DNA from: Aldrovandia affinis
Lineage: Eukaryota > Chordata > Actinopteri > Notacanthiformes > Halosauridae
DNA length: 64,000 bases
Reading direction: 5' to 3'
Assembly (NCBI GenBank): GCA_029706075.1
Contig: JAINUG010000055.1
Span: 1,736,001-1,800,000 of the forward strand
Below, piece after piece: positions 32,378 to 43,238 of the stretch. Under the pieces are notes generated by a model. It was not told the origin of the DNA. It did not search any database and was given only the letters and a program-made list of their open reading frames with translations. Position numbers and translations under genes: made by a program. Every line of letters begins with the position of its first letter. Position 1 is the first letter of the stretch.

Positions 32378-33797
32378 TGGATTGCGGTTGGCTCTACAAA
32401 TGGCTAAGTCCCAATCCCTTAGCTCTGTCCTCCTCCTCATCGACCTGTCAGCTGCATTTGATACCATGGACCATCAGATCCTGCTCTCATCTCTCGTCGA
32501 GATGGGAATCTCTGGATCTGCACTAACATGGTTCAAGTCCTACCTGGCTGACCGGTCCTACCAGGTGGCCTGGAGAGGATCCCTCTCCTCTCCCCACACC
32601 CTCTCCACTGGAGTCCCGCAGAACTCAGTGCTAGGCCCCGTCCTATTCTCCCTGTACACTAAGTCACTTGGTTCTGTTATCTCTGCTCATGGTTTTTCTT
32701 ATCGCTGTTACACTGATGACATTCAACTCTTTCTCTCTTTCTCTCCTTCTGAGACCCAGGTCCCGGCGTGGATCTCTGCATGCCTGGCTGACATCTCTGC
32801 CACCCACCACCTGAAGCTGAACCTGGGGAAGACGGAGCTGCTCTTCCTCCAAGCGAAGGGCTCCCCAATGGTTGATGCTTCAATCACCGTGGAAGGCTCC
32901 ATAGTGTCTCCGTCCCAGTCTGCCTGGAGTCATGGAGTGACACTGGACGAGCAGCTGTGCTTCTCGGGCCACATCGCTGCGATCACCCGGACCTGCCAAT
33001 TCTCCCTCCACAACATCTGGAGGATCCGACCCTTCCTCACCCAAGAGGCCACACAACTCCTGTGTCAGGCCCTGGTGATCTCACGTCTGGACTACTGCAA
33101 TTCCTTGCTGGCAGGCCTACCAGCCTGTGCCATCAAGCCACTGCAACTAGTACATAATGCTGCCGCACGTCTGGTGTTCAATCAACCTAAGTTCACCCAT
33201 GTCACCCCTCTACTCTCTTCTCTGCACTGGCTCCCCATCGCAGCACACATCAGATTCAAATCACTGGTGCTTGCTTTTCAAGCGGCTGGAGGAACTGCTC
33301 CCCCTTACCTGCAGACACTCATCACACCCTACACCCCAGCAAGACCCCTCCGCTCCGCCTCCTCTGGCAAACTGACTGTCCCATCCCTCCGGGCGCCCAG
33401 CAGCCACTCCTCGCGGTCTTGCCTCTTCTCTGTCCTAAACCCTCGGTGGTGGAATGACCTTCCGCAAGAGACTCAAAACCCACCTTTTCAGACTCCACTA
33501 CCACTGAATTCTGTACATCTAGCCAATTGTCATCACCACTGCCTACTTGCTCAATACTTCTTGTATATATATATCCCTGCGTACTCATTTAAAAAATAAA
33601 TAATAATAATTGACTAACCTTTTCCTTCCCAGTGTTACAGGTATGGTATGCAGCTGCTTACAACAATGTATATCGCTGTATTACTGCACTGATCTCTTGC
33701 ACGAACTATGATTGTTCCTACCATGTATTAATGCACATCTTGTAAGTCGCTCTGGATAAGAACATCTGCTAAATGCTTAAAATGTAAATGTAAATGT
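32378..33797 (+). mobile_element. L2 LINE, 5'-truncated, inserted in the BEL 5' LTR
   Basis: It aligns with the first L2 copy from about 4290 onward to the 3' tail (CTCTGGATAAGAACATCTGC, then AAATGTAAATGTAAATG). The LTR resumes at once with AAACCAACTTAAAC, exactly as in the uninterrupted 3' LTR. One frame of 414 codons (32355-33599) spans the reverse transcriptase from DLSAAFDTMDH to near the C-terminus. Confidence 0.92.
32403..33599 (+). pseudogene. L2 reverse transcriptase, C-terminal part, open but altered
   Basis: The frame is uninterrupted over the region where the first copy shifts near 4788. The catalytic box reads YTDD (about 32707-32718) where the other copy has YADD, and QNSVLGP where the family has QGSVLGP. 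Near the end RWWNDLPQ jumps directly to a frame-shifted tail because 38 bp present in copy 1 (5392-5429 region) are missing. The breakpoints fall at a shared CCGCAA. Confidence 0.85.
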
Positions 33798-33887
33798 AAA
33801 CCAACTTAAACTTGACATTCTTCTACTGCTTGTTCTGATCAAACATCCTGTAGCAGTTGCCACCGGTCCATAACCAGCATTAAGGTT

Positions 33888-33970
33888 TTTCATTCAACAA
33901 TTTAAAGCCCTCCACATGATAAATAGGGTGATGCCAAATAACTCAAAGGACCATGAATTGTTGAATGAAA
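33888..33970. repeat. Inverted copy of the BEL LTR end flank
   Basis: TTTCATTCAACAATT (33888-33902) is answered by AATTGTTGAATGAAA (33956-33970). The stretch 33920-33970, read backwards, matches 38260-38312 just beyond the 3' LTR (AATTCATGGCCCTTCAAG, TTATTTAGCTTCACCCTATTT) with about 10 differences. The same flank is thus present in both orientations at the two element ends. Confidence 0.8.
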
Positions 33971-34091
33971 TACTCACTGTGGATACTCACCTGAGCGCAG
34001 CCACAGATCTTCTGATCTTCGCCATGAGTACTCCCCAGAACGTCACTGTCAGTACTCACCTGTATGCAATCGCCAGCGCATTTCAGAGTTA

Positions 34092-34625
34092 ATGGATGGC
34101 CCAAACATCAGGAGTGGTGAGATCAAGGCATTCAGAAGATTCGTGTTGAGAGTGCGTGCATTGGTTGGCATGTTGGAGCAACTAGGACGAGATGGCTACA
34201 CCGAGCTGAGATGTGACCCACATGTCTCCCGCCTCTTGGCTAAGCTGCCACATGACTTGAGAGCCAGCTTCAAGCAGTTTGTGAACCCCCTCAAGATGCC
34301 CATTCCAACTCTCATCCATCTAGCAGACTGGCTTGAGTATGAGGTGAGGGTACAAGAGGACAGCACACAGTTCAGTGGTAAGGAGCAACCAAGCTCACAT
34401 AAAGAGCAGCACAAAGGCACCAAGTCTTTCCCCAAGATGGCTACTGTCCTCTATGGAGGAGAGCAGAGACAAAGCAAGGCCGAAACCCCTGCGCAGACCC
34501 AGCCTCCAGAGAAGAAGTCACGGGAGAAACCGAGCAAGTACTGCCCATACTGCAACACTACCCAGCACTATACGAATCAGTGCACCAGCTTCCAGCTTCT
34601 GGCTAAAGAACAGAAGGAAGCCTGA
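34092..34625 (+). pseudogene. BEL/Pao gag remnant with CCHC zinc knuckle
   Basis: A 177-codon frame contains MDGPNIRSGEIKAFRRFV and LLAKLPHDLRASF, the conserved C-terminal part of BEL/Pao gag, and a zinc knuckle of form C-x2-C-x4-H-x4-C (CPYCNTTQHYTNQC, about residues 153-166). The N-terminal portion of gag is absent upstream. The frame ends just after the knuckle. It would package retroelement RNA in an intact element. Confidence 0.88.
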
Positions 34626-34675
34626 ATAAAGACCAACCAGAGGTGCTGGAAGTGTGGGCATGAAGTGCAAAAAGT

Positions 34676-35573
34676 ATGAGAGGAAGCAATGCCAACTCAA
34701 AGGCAACGGTCAGCATGAAACCAGCAGTCAGCAATGCCCAGACCCTCTATGGTGACTTGACTGCTGGCAGCAGCAAGGTGCTGCTGAAGATGAGCAGGCT
34801 CATCTTTATAAGTGGCACCAGGTCACTCAACACGTACGCCCTGCTGGATGATGGATCAGAGCGTACCATCCTCTTCTCAGGTTCCTGTGGCGCGACATGA
34901 ACCGGGACAACCCTCCTGATGTCTACGAATGGCAAGTGCTCCCCTTCGGCACAACGTGCAGCCCCTGCCACATTTGCTGTCCAGAAGCATGTGATTGACC
35001 ACAGCCAGCCTGGTGAAAAAGTGCGTAGACAACGGTCTACAAAGCCTCCCCTCTGCAGACGAAGCCAAGAAACTGGTCGACAAGCTGAAGCACCTCCTCG
35101 TTGAGGCCAGATTTGATCTCTGCCAATGGGCCAGCAACATCCCAGGAGTCATCAGTCAGAAGGCAGTGAGCTCTGGTTCACCCAGAATGGCATGGACCCC
35201 CAAGAGTGCACCCTTGGTCTGCGATGACAATGCCTGTCTGACACCCTTGGCTACAAGCATGCCCAGATGGAGAGGACTGAGCCCACCATGCGCAGCATCT
35301 ACTGGATCATTGCTAGCCAGTACGACCCACTGGGCTTCATCAACCCGTTCACTACACGGACTAAGGTCCTTGTCAAGAAGTTCTGGGACAAGAAAAGAGA
35401 GTGGGATGATCCAGACCTCCCAGAAGACCTTCTCAAATCCATTAGGATACGTGTCCTCAGACATCGCAGATCCGCACCCAATCACTCCTAACTCTCTCTT
35501 GATGGGACGGCCAGACTCGTCACTGCAGCACGTGGTCTACCCGGAGTCTGAACTGCTCAGCCACAAAATATGA
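34676..35573 (+). pseudogene. BEL/Pao protease and reverse transcriptase fragments
   Basis: Pieces in several frames follow one another. 34676-34900 contains YALLDDGSERTIL, the aspartic protease active-site region of BEL/Pao. About 34890-34990 has a reverse transcriptase block (YEWQVLPFGTTCSPC). 34995-35140 has part of the thumb region. 35267-35450 has SQYDPLGFINPF, a conserved pol block after the reverse transcriptase. Large parts between them are missing. Confidence 0.82.
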
Positions 35574-35880
35574 AGACACAGCCAGAACCGATTCAGACAG
35601 CACTACTTACCTGCTCTCCAAGCCCAGCCGAAGTGGCAGCAGGACAAGGAGGACCTTGTTGGTGCTGTTGTGATGATTGTGGATTGGCAGTCCCCTAGAG
35701 CTCTCTAGCAAGTAGGAACAATGAAGTCAGTTACCCCTGGAGCAGACGGGAAAGTCAGGACAGCGGAGGTCCAAGTCAAAGACAGAACCTGTCAGACCTG
35801 TCGCCCGGCTCATCAAGCTGCCCGCTCTTCCTGACGAACCTGCCACCCATAGCTGACCTTTAAGTTGAGGCAAATCTGTG
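35440..35880 (+). pseudogene. BEL/Pao integrase C-terminal fragment
   Basis: Readable pieces include the block ADPHPITPNSLLMGR (around 35467-35512) and a following tryptophan-rich stretch (about 35590-35720), both typical of the integrase C-terminal region. It ends shortly before the polypurine tract. The central integrase core with its DDE residues is absent. Confidence 0.75.
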
Positions 35881-36068
35881 CAACACATTTGGGGGCGGCT
35901 GTAAAAAAGGCCAGCTTCAGACAGCTCGACAGAACCCCCTACTGGGCATTTTAGACAGGCAACTCTAGCTTCCCTTTGGTGAAGGACACAAACAATGTCA
36001 GGTGATCTACGAAGATAGTTTGCTTTTAGCTTATAGTGCATGTGCCTCTCTATCCTGACGGACACCTA

Positions 36069-36217
36069 GTCTTAGTAACCTAAACTATTTTTTTTTTTAC
36101 CTCTGGCAGTTTACCGCTTATCTTTGTACCATTTCAGGTTATTCACTGGACTTGAACTGCTTAAATTTAAGTAAAAACTGGAAAATGGGGATGTTTTAAA
36201 ACATTTGACCGGTAGTG
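36069..36217 (-). mobile_element. Internally deleted Tc1 remnant
   Basis: The right part matches the right end of the first Tc1 element (compare 1391-1460): GACTTGAACTGCTTAAATTT, AAAAACTGGAAAAT and TTTGACCGGTAGTG. It is flanked by TA (36067-36068 and 36218-36219), and the 5' LTR has a single TA in the same context (CACCTACTTTTAGG). The left terminus and body are lost. Confidence 0.8.
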
Positions 36218-36328
36218 TACTTTTAGGCTAGACTGCTGTATCCTTCTAATGGTGTATTTTGCTATTGGCTACTATTGTTACTTTATGTAGATTCATCTAC
36301 TCTGTTGTACTGTATACTGGAGCATATA

Positions 36329-37949
36329 CAGTGCCTATAGAAAGTCATCATACCCTTTTGAAAGTCACTTTTTTTTTGTCTGAAATGAAAGTACATAAAA
36401 TCCATATTTTTTCAGCTTTATTTCCACATTTTGCCTTTTTTTTCCACAACATTCAAGTGGGGGAAAAAAAAGGGCAAAATTTCTGATAATTAATAAAAAA
36501 TGAAAAACTAGAATAACAGGGTTGGAAAAGTTATCAGTCCCCTGATTTAATACTTTGTAGAGGCACCTTTTGCTTTAATTACAGCCATCAGTCTGTTTGG
36601 ATATGTCTCTACCAGCTTTGCGCACCTAGATTGAGCAATATTTGTCCATTCTTCCTTGCAGAACTGTTCCGGTTCAGTCAAATTCCGTGGTGAGCGGCAA
36701 TGGACTGCACTCTTCAAGTCCATCCACAGATGTTCTATCGGATTTAGGTCAGGGCTCTGACTAGGCCACTCAAGGACATTCACCTTCCTGTCCTTTAGCC
36801 ACTGCATTGTTTTTTTTGGCGGTGTGTTTTGGGTCGTTGTCGTGCTGGAAGGTGAACCACCTGCCCATCTTCAGCAGTCTAGCAGAGGGCCGCAGGTTTT
36901 CCTCAAGAATTTGGGTGTACTTGGCAGCATCAATTTTCCCTTCAATCCTGACCAATTGCCCAGTCCCCGCTGAAGAGAAACACCCCCACAACATAATGCT
37001 GCCACCACCATGCTTCAGTGTAGGTATGGTGTGTTTTGAGTGGTGTGCGGTGTTTGGTTTCCGCCAAACATAGCACTTGGAGTTCAGTCCAAAAAGTTCA
37101 ATCTTGGTCTCATCTGACCATATAACCTTTTGCCACATGGCATCAGAATCTTCTATGTGTTTTTTTGCATAACGTAAACAAGACTCAGTGTGACACTTTT
37201 TCAGAAGAGGTTTCTTTCTTGCCACCCTGCCATACAGGCCAGCTTTGTGTAAAGCTTGTGAGGTTGTTGTCACATGCACGGATCGCCCAATCTCTGCCAT
37301 TAAGACTTGTAACTCCTTGAAGGTTGCCATTGACCTCTTGGTAGCTTCCCTGATCAATCTTTTCCTGGCTCGGTCATCCAGTTTGGAGGGACGGCCCGAT
37401 CTTGGCAAGGTGTGGGTGCTGCCATATGCCTTCCACTTCTTAATAATACTCTGAACGGTACTCAGAGGGATAGTTAAAGCCTTTGAAATCTTTTTATATC
37501 TTTCTCCTAACTTGTGCCTATCCACAACTTTATCCTGGAGTCCTTTTGAAAGCACCTTTCCAGCCATGGTGAATTCTTTGCTTTACCATGCACTACTAGG
37601 AGTGGAATCCTCAAGGAACAGCTGATTTTATTGTAATCAAAACCACCACAATTGATGTCAGGTGGAGGCCAATTAGCTTGGTGTGTGATCTGGAAGGTGA
37701 TTGGTTATACCTGAGCAAGTTTATAATGGTTATTCTAAGGGGACTGATCACTTTTCCAACCCTGTTATTCTAGTCTTTCATTTTTTATTAATTATCAGAA
37801 ATGTTGCCCTTTTTTTCCACTTGAATGTTATAAGGCAAAATGTGTAAATAAAGCTGGAAAAATATGGATTTTATGTACTTTAATTTCAGGCTGTAAGACA
37901 AAAAAAAGTGACTATTTCAAAAGGGTATGATGACTTTCTATAGGCACTG
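36329..37949 (-). mobile_element. Tc1-type DNA transposon, nearly intact
   Basis: Long terminal inverted repeats of about 210 bp (36329-36544 and 37737-37949) start CAGTGCCTATAGAAAGTCAT and end ATGACTTTCTATAGGCACTG. TA flanks both ends (36327-36328, 37950-37951); removing the element and one TA restores the LTR context GAGCATACCTAGC. One transposase gene fills the middle on the minus strand. The 1,621-bp length is normal for fish Tc1 elements with long inverted repeats. It is the best preserved DNA transposon in the window. Confidence 0.95.
36547..37567 (-). pseudogene. Tc1 transposase with a single homopolymer frameshift
   Basis: ATG at 37567. The N-terminus has the paired-type helix-turn-helix (ISKALTIPLSTVQSIIKKWK) and GRPSKLDDRARKRL. 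Catalytic blocks are WSDETKI (first D), FQHDNDPKHTA (second D) and, in the next frame, SPDLNPIEHLW (third acidic residue). The two frames (36770-37567 and 36547-36807) join at a run of eight T on the plus strand (36810-36817), where seven would keep the frame. About 340 codons in all, the usual Tc1 size. Apart from this one indel no stop was seen. Confidence 0.93.
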
Positions 37950-38269
37950 TACCTAGCTAGTATGTACACATTCTAGCCCATTGCAACAGTGAAGTGGCAT
38001 TTTTCCCTCTGCTGTTGTGTTAAGACTGTATTGTTCATACTTACCATGTATATCAATTTGTATTATAGCAATGCTATATTCCCCCGACCCTAGAACCACA
38101 TATAATGCTGGATATTCAGTCCTAGAGTGGTGTAAAAGTGTGATGTGCGTATATGGACTTCTCTATTAAACCAACTTAAACTGGACATTCTTCTACTGCT
38201 TGTTCTGATCAAACATCCTGTAGCGGTTGCCACCGGTCCATAACCAGCATCAAGGTTTTTCATTCAACA

Positions 38270-40890
38270 ATTCATGGCCCTTCAAGTTATTTAGCTTCAC
38301 CCTATTTTTCCAGGTAAGAAACTACCCCCCCCCCTCCACCGTCTCACAGCACCCTTTAAGGGTGTATACAGTACTCCACTTCAAAGAATTCATCTCATAC
38401 CTGTCACATTCCAAAGGATTAGCCAACCAAGAGCATTCCATTTACTGTTTTGGTGAGCATACAGTAGTGGTATGTGCTCTGAAGTTACAGGGGCAAAGTA
38501 TACATATGAAAACCTAGACTTAGCCTTTTGAGAAAAGTCCACAGCAAACTTTATGATACAAGGCAATATAAGGATTTGCTCAAACATAAGAGCGTAGAAA
38601 ACACCCCCAAAAAACTGCAAGAATCAATAGGCAAGTGTCAAAATAACCAGCTTCCCAATAATCCATTTCACTTTCTGTGGTAATGTGAAACAAGCTCTCT
38701 CATTCTTCAATTTCGTCCCCTGAGGCTGTAGTTCCCCTCCTCTGCCACGCTGTTTATTTAATTTATTGCTTTTCCAGCAACAAAAATACAATCTGAAAAA
38801 AATAAAAGTGCACAAATGAGTAACTCGGCCATACATTTGTGCTGGGGGAAGCTGGGGGGATTCACGTGTCATGATGTGGGTGTGAAGGGTCTGTGAGGAG
38901 GTTGGTTGGTGGGGGTGCGCGCACCAAAACACTCCACTCAGGCGCTTTCGGGACCCTGGCCAGACACCTGAATAGAACAGGAAGTTGCACAAGCGCTCTC
39001 TTGTGTAACACCACCTGAGATGTGCACCCCTCCAACTCTGCACTGCCGCACATCAGACCCAATGCAGCCCTGATCACATCAGAGCCTCAAAGACGTACGG
39101 TTTATCATCGTATAAAAGGAGAAGCCTAATCACAAATAGTTAAAAAGCAGAATAAACCAATCAAAACTATCTGGGGAAGGAAGGTATTTTATATTGTTAA
39201 AGGGTACTTTGTTTCAACAAACAGATGGTGCTGACAAGAGTGTTCGATAACAGCTAAAAAAGGTAAATGTTTCACCAGGATGACCTGAAGTAATTGACCA
39301 GAGCAAGGCTGAGTTCTAAACTTATGATTACCTCAGAAAATCTGAATACAATGCATCAGATAGTTTAAATTCCAATCCTACAGGGTCCATTCTCCATTTT
39401 TATTGACAATTCAACAGTGACATTTTCAGAATTGCTCATCGACAGCCGGACAAAGCCTGTGCCACTTAGCAGGCCCTACAATTGAGATTACATAACACAC
39501 AAGTAAAATGTAATACTTCATCCATTAGAAAGAAAGTTCACAACGTGGCCTACGCAATGCAGCCCCTTTTCAAACATAAAGGTACTACAGAGAACATACT
39601 ACTGCTTTCATGGGTTTGGATTCTCCTGCTGCTTGCGATTGATAAACTTTATCCACCAAAATGAAAAACAATTTGTTAATCTTGTAATCTGTATGTTAAG
39701 ACAACTTCACCTGTCAGAAACATAAAATACGTAGACAAATCAATTTGCAGTACATTTTTTACACATTATTTTTTGACATGAATAGAAGCCATTGAAGAAA
39801 TGTTTGCCTTTAAGACATTTGATCCAACAGATGTTGAAGAAATCTGTCAGATCAAAGCTCTTTGCATGCTCTGACAGATTACTGGTCTGTGGTTTGCTGA
39901 GAATGTCTGTATACGGATTTTCAATCCATATGTATATGAATATTTTAAAAATTTACATTCCAGAAACATTCATATAAAAAGTGACCTTTTGAAAAAATGA
40001 TCAATGACATTTTTTGCTCATTCCCATTTTCCAGATCCTGCCCCCTAACATTCACTGAGAACTGTTTTGCTACTATATACATTTCCAAAAACAAGTATTG
40101 CCTCCGCCTTCCTTTAATAGAGGATAACCGTGGTGTGTGCATTTCTAACACTCAACTGATGATCAAGGTCATGTATCATAACGACTCAGACATCGGTAAT
40201 CACATATCTTACCAAAAATTTGCAGGAGTTTAATTCAAAATCACTTTTTAGAAGGACTCAGTACTCAGAATATCTTTTTTTCCCCTGGATTTCTTGGTTC
40301 TCTCTGGAAATGAACTGAAATATACCCTGTGATACTGCAAAGAGCTGCAGTACAAAACACAAGTTGATTGACTGGTTGGTTGATAAACAAGTAAGACTGA
40401 TGACAGATGGACTGGAAGTAAACCAGCATACAGAGTAATTAGGCATCACATTTATAGGCGTTTACCATGCCCCGGATAGGAACAGCACACCCTCCAGTGA
40501 CAGAGCAGACACCCCAGTGGAGGCTGCTTTTTGTTTTTATGTCCAAGGAGTTTGAAACTCTATAACACAGCGTATCAGATGTTCACCATCAACTGATGTT
40601 TTTGAAGCGCATCTAAAAGCACAATGTCTAGGACAGCCATGTTATGCTTCCAAGCTGGTGTTGTCATTAGTTATTGTATTTGTTACGTATACTTGTATGT
40701 GTTATTGTATAATCTTTTTCAGCTGTTTTTGCTTCTGAAATACTAAAGGATTCATTTATTCATTATGACTCATTTACTTTAAATTTTGACATTTCAAATT
40801 GGTAATGCACTTTTATATAGTGTATTTATTTTCACATTTATTTATTCTATTGTTTTACATTTTATTTATTGCATTTATACATTTTATTTG
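38270..40890. other. Flank right of the BEL/Pao element
   Basis: No exon or transposon recognised. There is a C10 run at 38327-38336. Open frames of 60-140 codons have no family resemblance. Confidence 0.45.
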
Positions 40891-40985
40891 AAATGTTACA
40901 TCTGACCCATGCTGTGAAATACTTTGGGCTGCAATTTCACTGCATGAAAGTTGCTATACAAATAAAGCTTATAATGAATATAATA
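40891..40985 (+). repeat. LINE-like 3' tail (AATAAAG type)
   Basis: The sequence TGAAATACTTTGGGCTGCAA, GAAAGTTGCTATACAAATAAAG resembles a common fish retroelement 3' end of the style GTGCTATACAAATAAAG followed by simple AT-rich repeats. No body upstream was recognised. Confidence 0.5.
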
Positions 40986-41436
40986 AAAAATAAAATAGAA
41001 ATATTCTATTGATCTCTAACCAGTCACGAGTAGCAGCTTCAATGCCTATCCCAAACACTCTGCAGCCCTCTCTCTCAGAGCCAGCTGGCATGGTTCTCTC
41101 TGTATCAAAATGAAAGTGTCTAGTCTAGCAAATGGCAACAGTGACTCAATCTGCAACCAATACATCAAATATATGTTAAATACATTGAACGCGCGTATAG
41201 TAGAAGGATGGTCAATCTCACCCAACACACATACGCACACGCACATATAGGAATTCTATGGAGGGAGTCCATAGAAAAGAAAACACAGCCCTGAACTCCA
41301 CACCCTACCAGCCACACGCTGCCCAAAGGCTAGCTATGTGGGAGAGAATGGAAAAGGAACGCAAAGTGCAAGAACACATGGGGCAATTTGAAATGTAAAC
41401 ACCTTACCCCCTCCAAGTGTGGTTCTGCCTTGCAGC

Positions 41437-41566
41437 GAAAAGCCAGATCCCGAAAGACAGCCTTGGGACAGACGGATTCGGGCAGAAAGTGGACCCGGCA
41501 AGTCACCCGAAGCAGCGGCTCAGGTGTCACGAAGCCACCAGACCAGTTCCTTCTAGTATTTCAAGG
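41437..41566. other. Possible exon, strand uncertain
   Basis: On the plus strand a good acceptor (ttctgccttgcag) precedes 130 bp that end in an excellent donor (TTTCAAG/gtaagtga). On the minus strand the same stretch is open and reads TPEPLLRVTCRVHFLPE with a gtaagg donor at 41407, but its acceptor side is weak. Neither translation matched a family I know. It may be a non-coding RNA exon or chance. Confidence 0.3.
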
Positions 41567-42753
41567 TAAGTGACTAAATAATGCCTGATCAGCAAGCACG
41601 TTTACCGAGCTACCATGTTAATTACAGCCCACAATATTAAACAGACAGAGTCATGTTGGCACAAAGGCCCGGTGAATGGATTCCTAAAAAGATTCAAATC
41701 TGAAGTATCGCAGAGTTACATAATAGCCACCCAGGAGTCCAGAGTGGCGATTACCGTGAAAAATTCCACCAGCTTTACTGATAAGGCGTCCACCAGGACT
41801 CGATAGAGGAAACCCTTCTGCACACTCACCTTTACAGTCTCTCTAGTTCGGCTGTGGCGGCCTCTTATTTTATAGTTTTTTGTGTTTGTTTTTTTACACT
41901 TGCATTCCCTTGGTTTTGTCTTCTTTCCCTTTCTCTTCTTTCTGCTCTCCTCTTCCAGGTGGTTTAAGAATAACCTAGCGATACCTGTTGCACTATGAGC
42001 AGAGAGGGAGGAGGGAGGGGTGGGGGTAGGAGGGAACAAACTCAGTCATGTGACTTTCTGCACCAATGATGCATCTGCTCTCACCTGCCAGGTGAGCAGC
42101 CACCTCCCCCAAACACATAGTTTTACTGTGAGTGTGTGCCTGTGGGTTTGTGTCAAGATAGACAGACTCAAGAAAACTCCCTCAAGGTGGAGCCATTTCG
42201 CTGTTCCTTTTTACTCATTTAACATACTCTGACATAAGTCACAGATTAATTTGAAAAAAAAACCTGTCACTCAGGACAAAAGGGGAGGAATTCAAATAGG
42301 ACCTCTGACAACACAGAGAGAAAAAAAAACGGAGGTTGTGATGGCTTCATTACAGAGGGTAAAGACTGTGAGAGGGGACAGCTGGAGATGGGAGGCTAGG
42401 AGGGAGATGAGAGGGTCATGTTTCTCTCTGCGTGTGAAACAGGACCTGGAGACACGAGACCTCCCCAGGGGCCACGGCGGTGCTCCTGCAGGACGAAACG
42501 CAGGTTCTCCGAATACACACACAGTTTCGGTGTTTCAGCCCAGTCTACAGAGCACAACTGCCTTTCTACTCACATATGCATCAAGACAATGGGCTTTGTC
42601 ACGGCGAAAATGGCAGCCTCCACCCGATCTATGCTCCAATTGTTCAGATCAGCAGACTCCCTTCCGACATAACCCAAACACGTAAATTCCTATTCTCCCA
42701 GCTCAGTTCCTTACTTTAAAACCAAACGCTGTTCTTTTTCTCCAATTTTCCTA

Positions 42754-42985
42754 ACTCAAGCCCTTACCCTACACTAAGATTCACTTGACTCAAACTCTTG
42801 CCTTAAACCCAATTCACCCTACTTAACCCCCTAATGATGAATTAAATTTACCTGACAAACTCTCACTTTAAAAGCTAATTCACAGAACTCAAACCCTTAA
42901 CCCAAGCTAAATTCACCCACCTCAAATGCGTTTCGAACAAGAATAGACTCATCTCAAACCCCATTCCCCAAGATCCCTTTTAATT
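42754..42985. repeat. ~33-bp degenerate tandem repeat
   Basis: The core ACTCAAACCCTTAACCC, followed by CTAAATTCACC, recurs at about 42754, 42788, 42854, 42887, 42919 and 42952, spaced 32-34 bp or twice that. It resembles a decayed satellite. Confidence 0.7.
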
Positions 42986-43144
42986 TTCTAGAGCCAGGCA
43001 TGAACACAACTAAATGCACCTACATTAAATATTCTCTCCCATGCAAACTGGAGAGAGCTTGATAAACGGCCCCTTCATACAGTGTAGACACCACATTAGA
43101 ACAGTGCTTACTGCTGGCGGCAAGAAATGATCCTCACTGGAAAA

Positions 43145-43238
43145 ATAAATTATGTCTATTGCAATATTACTGCACTACCATGTATTAATGCACATCTTGT
43201 AAGTTAAGTCTGCTAAATGCTTAAAATTAAAAAATGTA
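43145..43238 (+). repeat. L2 3'-tail fragment
   Basis: TATTACTGCACTACCATGTATTAATGCACATCTTGTAAGT and GTCTGCTAAATGCTTAAAAT match the 3' end of both L2 copies (5660-5740 and 33680-33790). Confidence 0.85.

Larger units (their letters stand above)
30757..33899 (+). repeat. BEL/Pao 5' LTR, split by a solo LTR and an L2
   Basis: LTR pieces are 30757-31245, 32152-32377 and 33798-33899, about 800 bp in sum. The gaps are filled by the solo LTR at 31246-32151 and the L2 copy at 32378-33797. Each piece aligns collinearly with the 3' LTR, which lacks both insertions. Confidence 0.87.
30757..38269 (+). mobile_element. BEL/Pao LTR retrotransposon, decayed, with nested insertions
   Basis: Two direct copies of an LTR beginning TGTAAAAAAGGCCAGCTTC (30757 and 35900) and ending TTTCATTCAACA (33899 and 38269) flank about 2 kb of internal sequence. 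A G-rich polypurine tract (TTTGGGGGCGGC, 35888-35899) immediately precedes the 3' LTR. The internal part retains pieces of gag, protease, reverse transcriptase and the integrase C-terminus. The upstream half of gag and large parts of pol are deleted. No matching 5-bp target duplication was found at 30756 and 38270. The LTRs differ by substitutions, small indels and separate insertions, so the copy is old and non-functional. Confidence 0.88.
35900..38269 (+). repeat. BEL/Pao 3' LTR, split by a Tc1 remnant and a Tc1 element
   Basis: LTR pieces are 35900-36068, 36218-36328 and 37950-38269. Relative to the 5' LTR about 190 bp (counterpart 30942-31120) are deleted near 36230. The insertions are described separately. 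Confidence 0.87.

Noticed and set aside
38624-39077. Overlapping minus-strand frames of 71-139 codons
   Set aside because: No family resemblance, no splice context and low-complexity surroundings.
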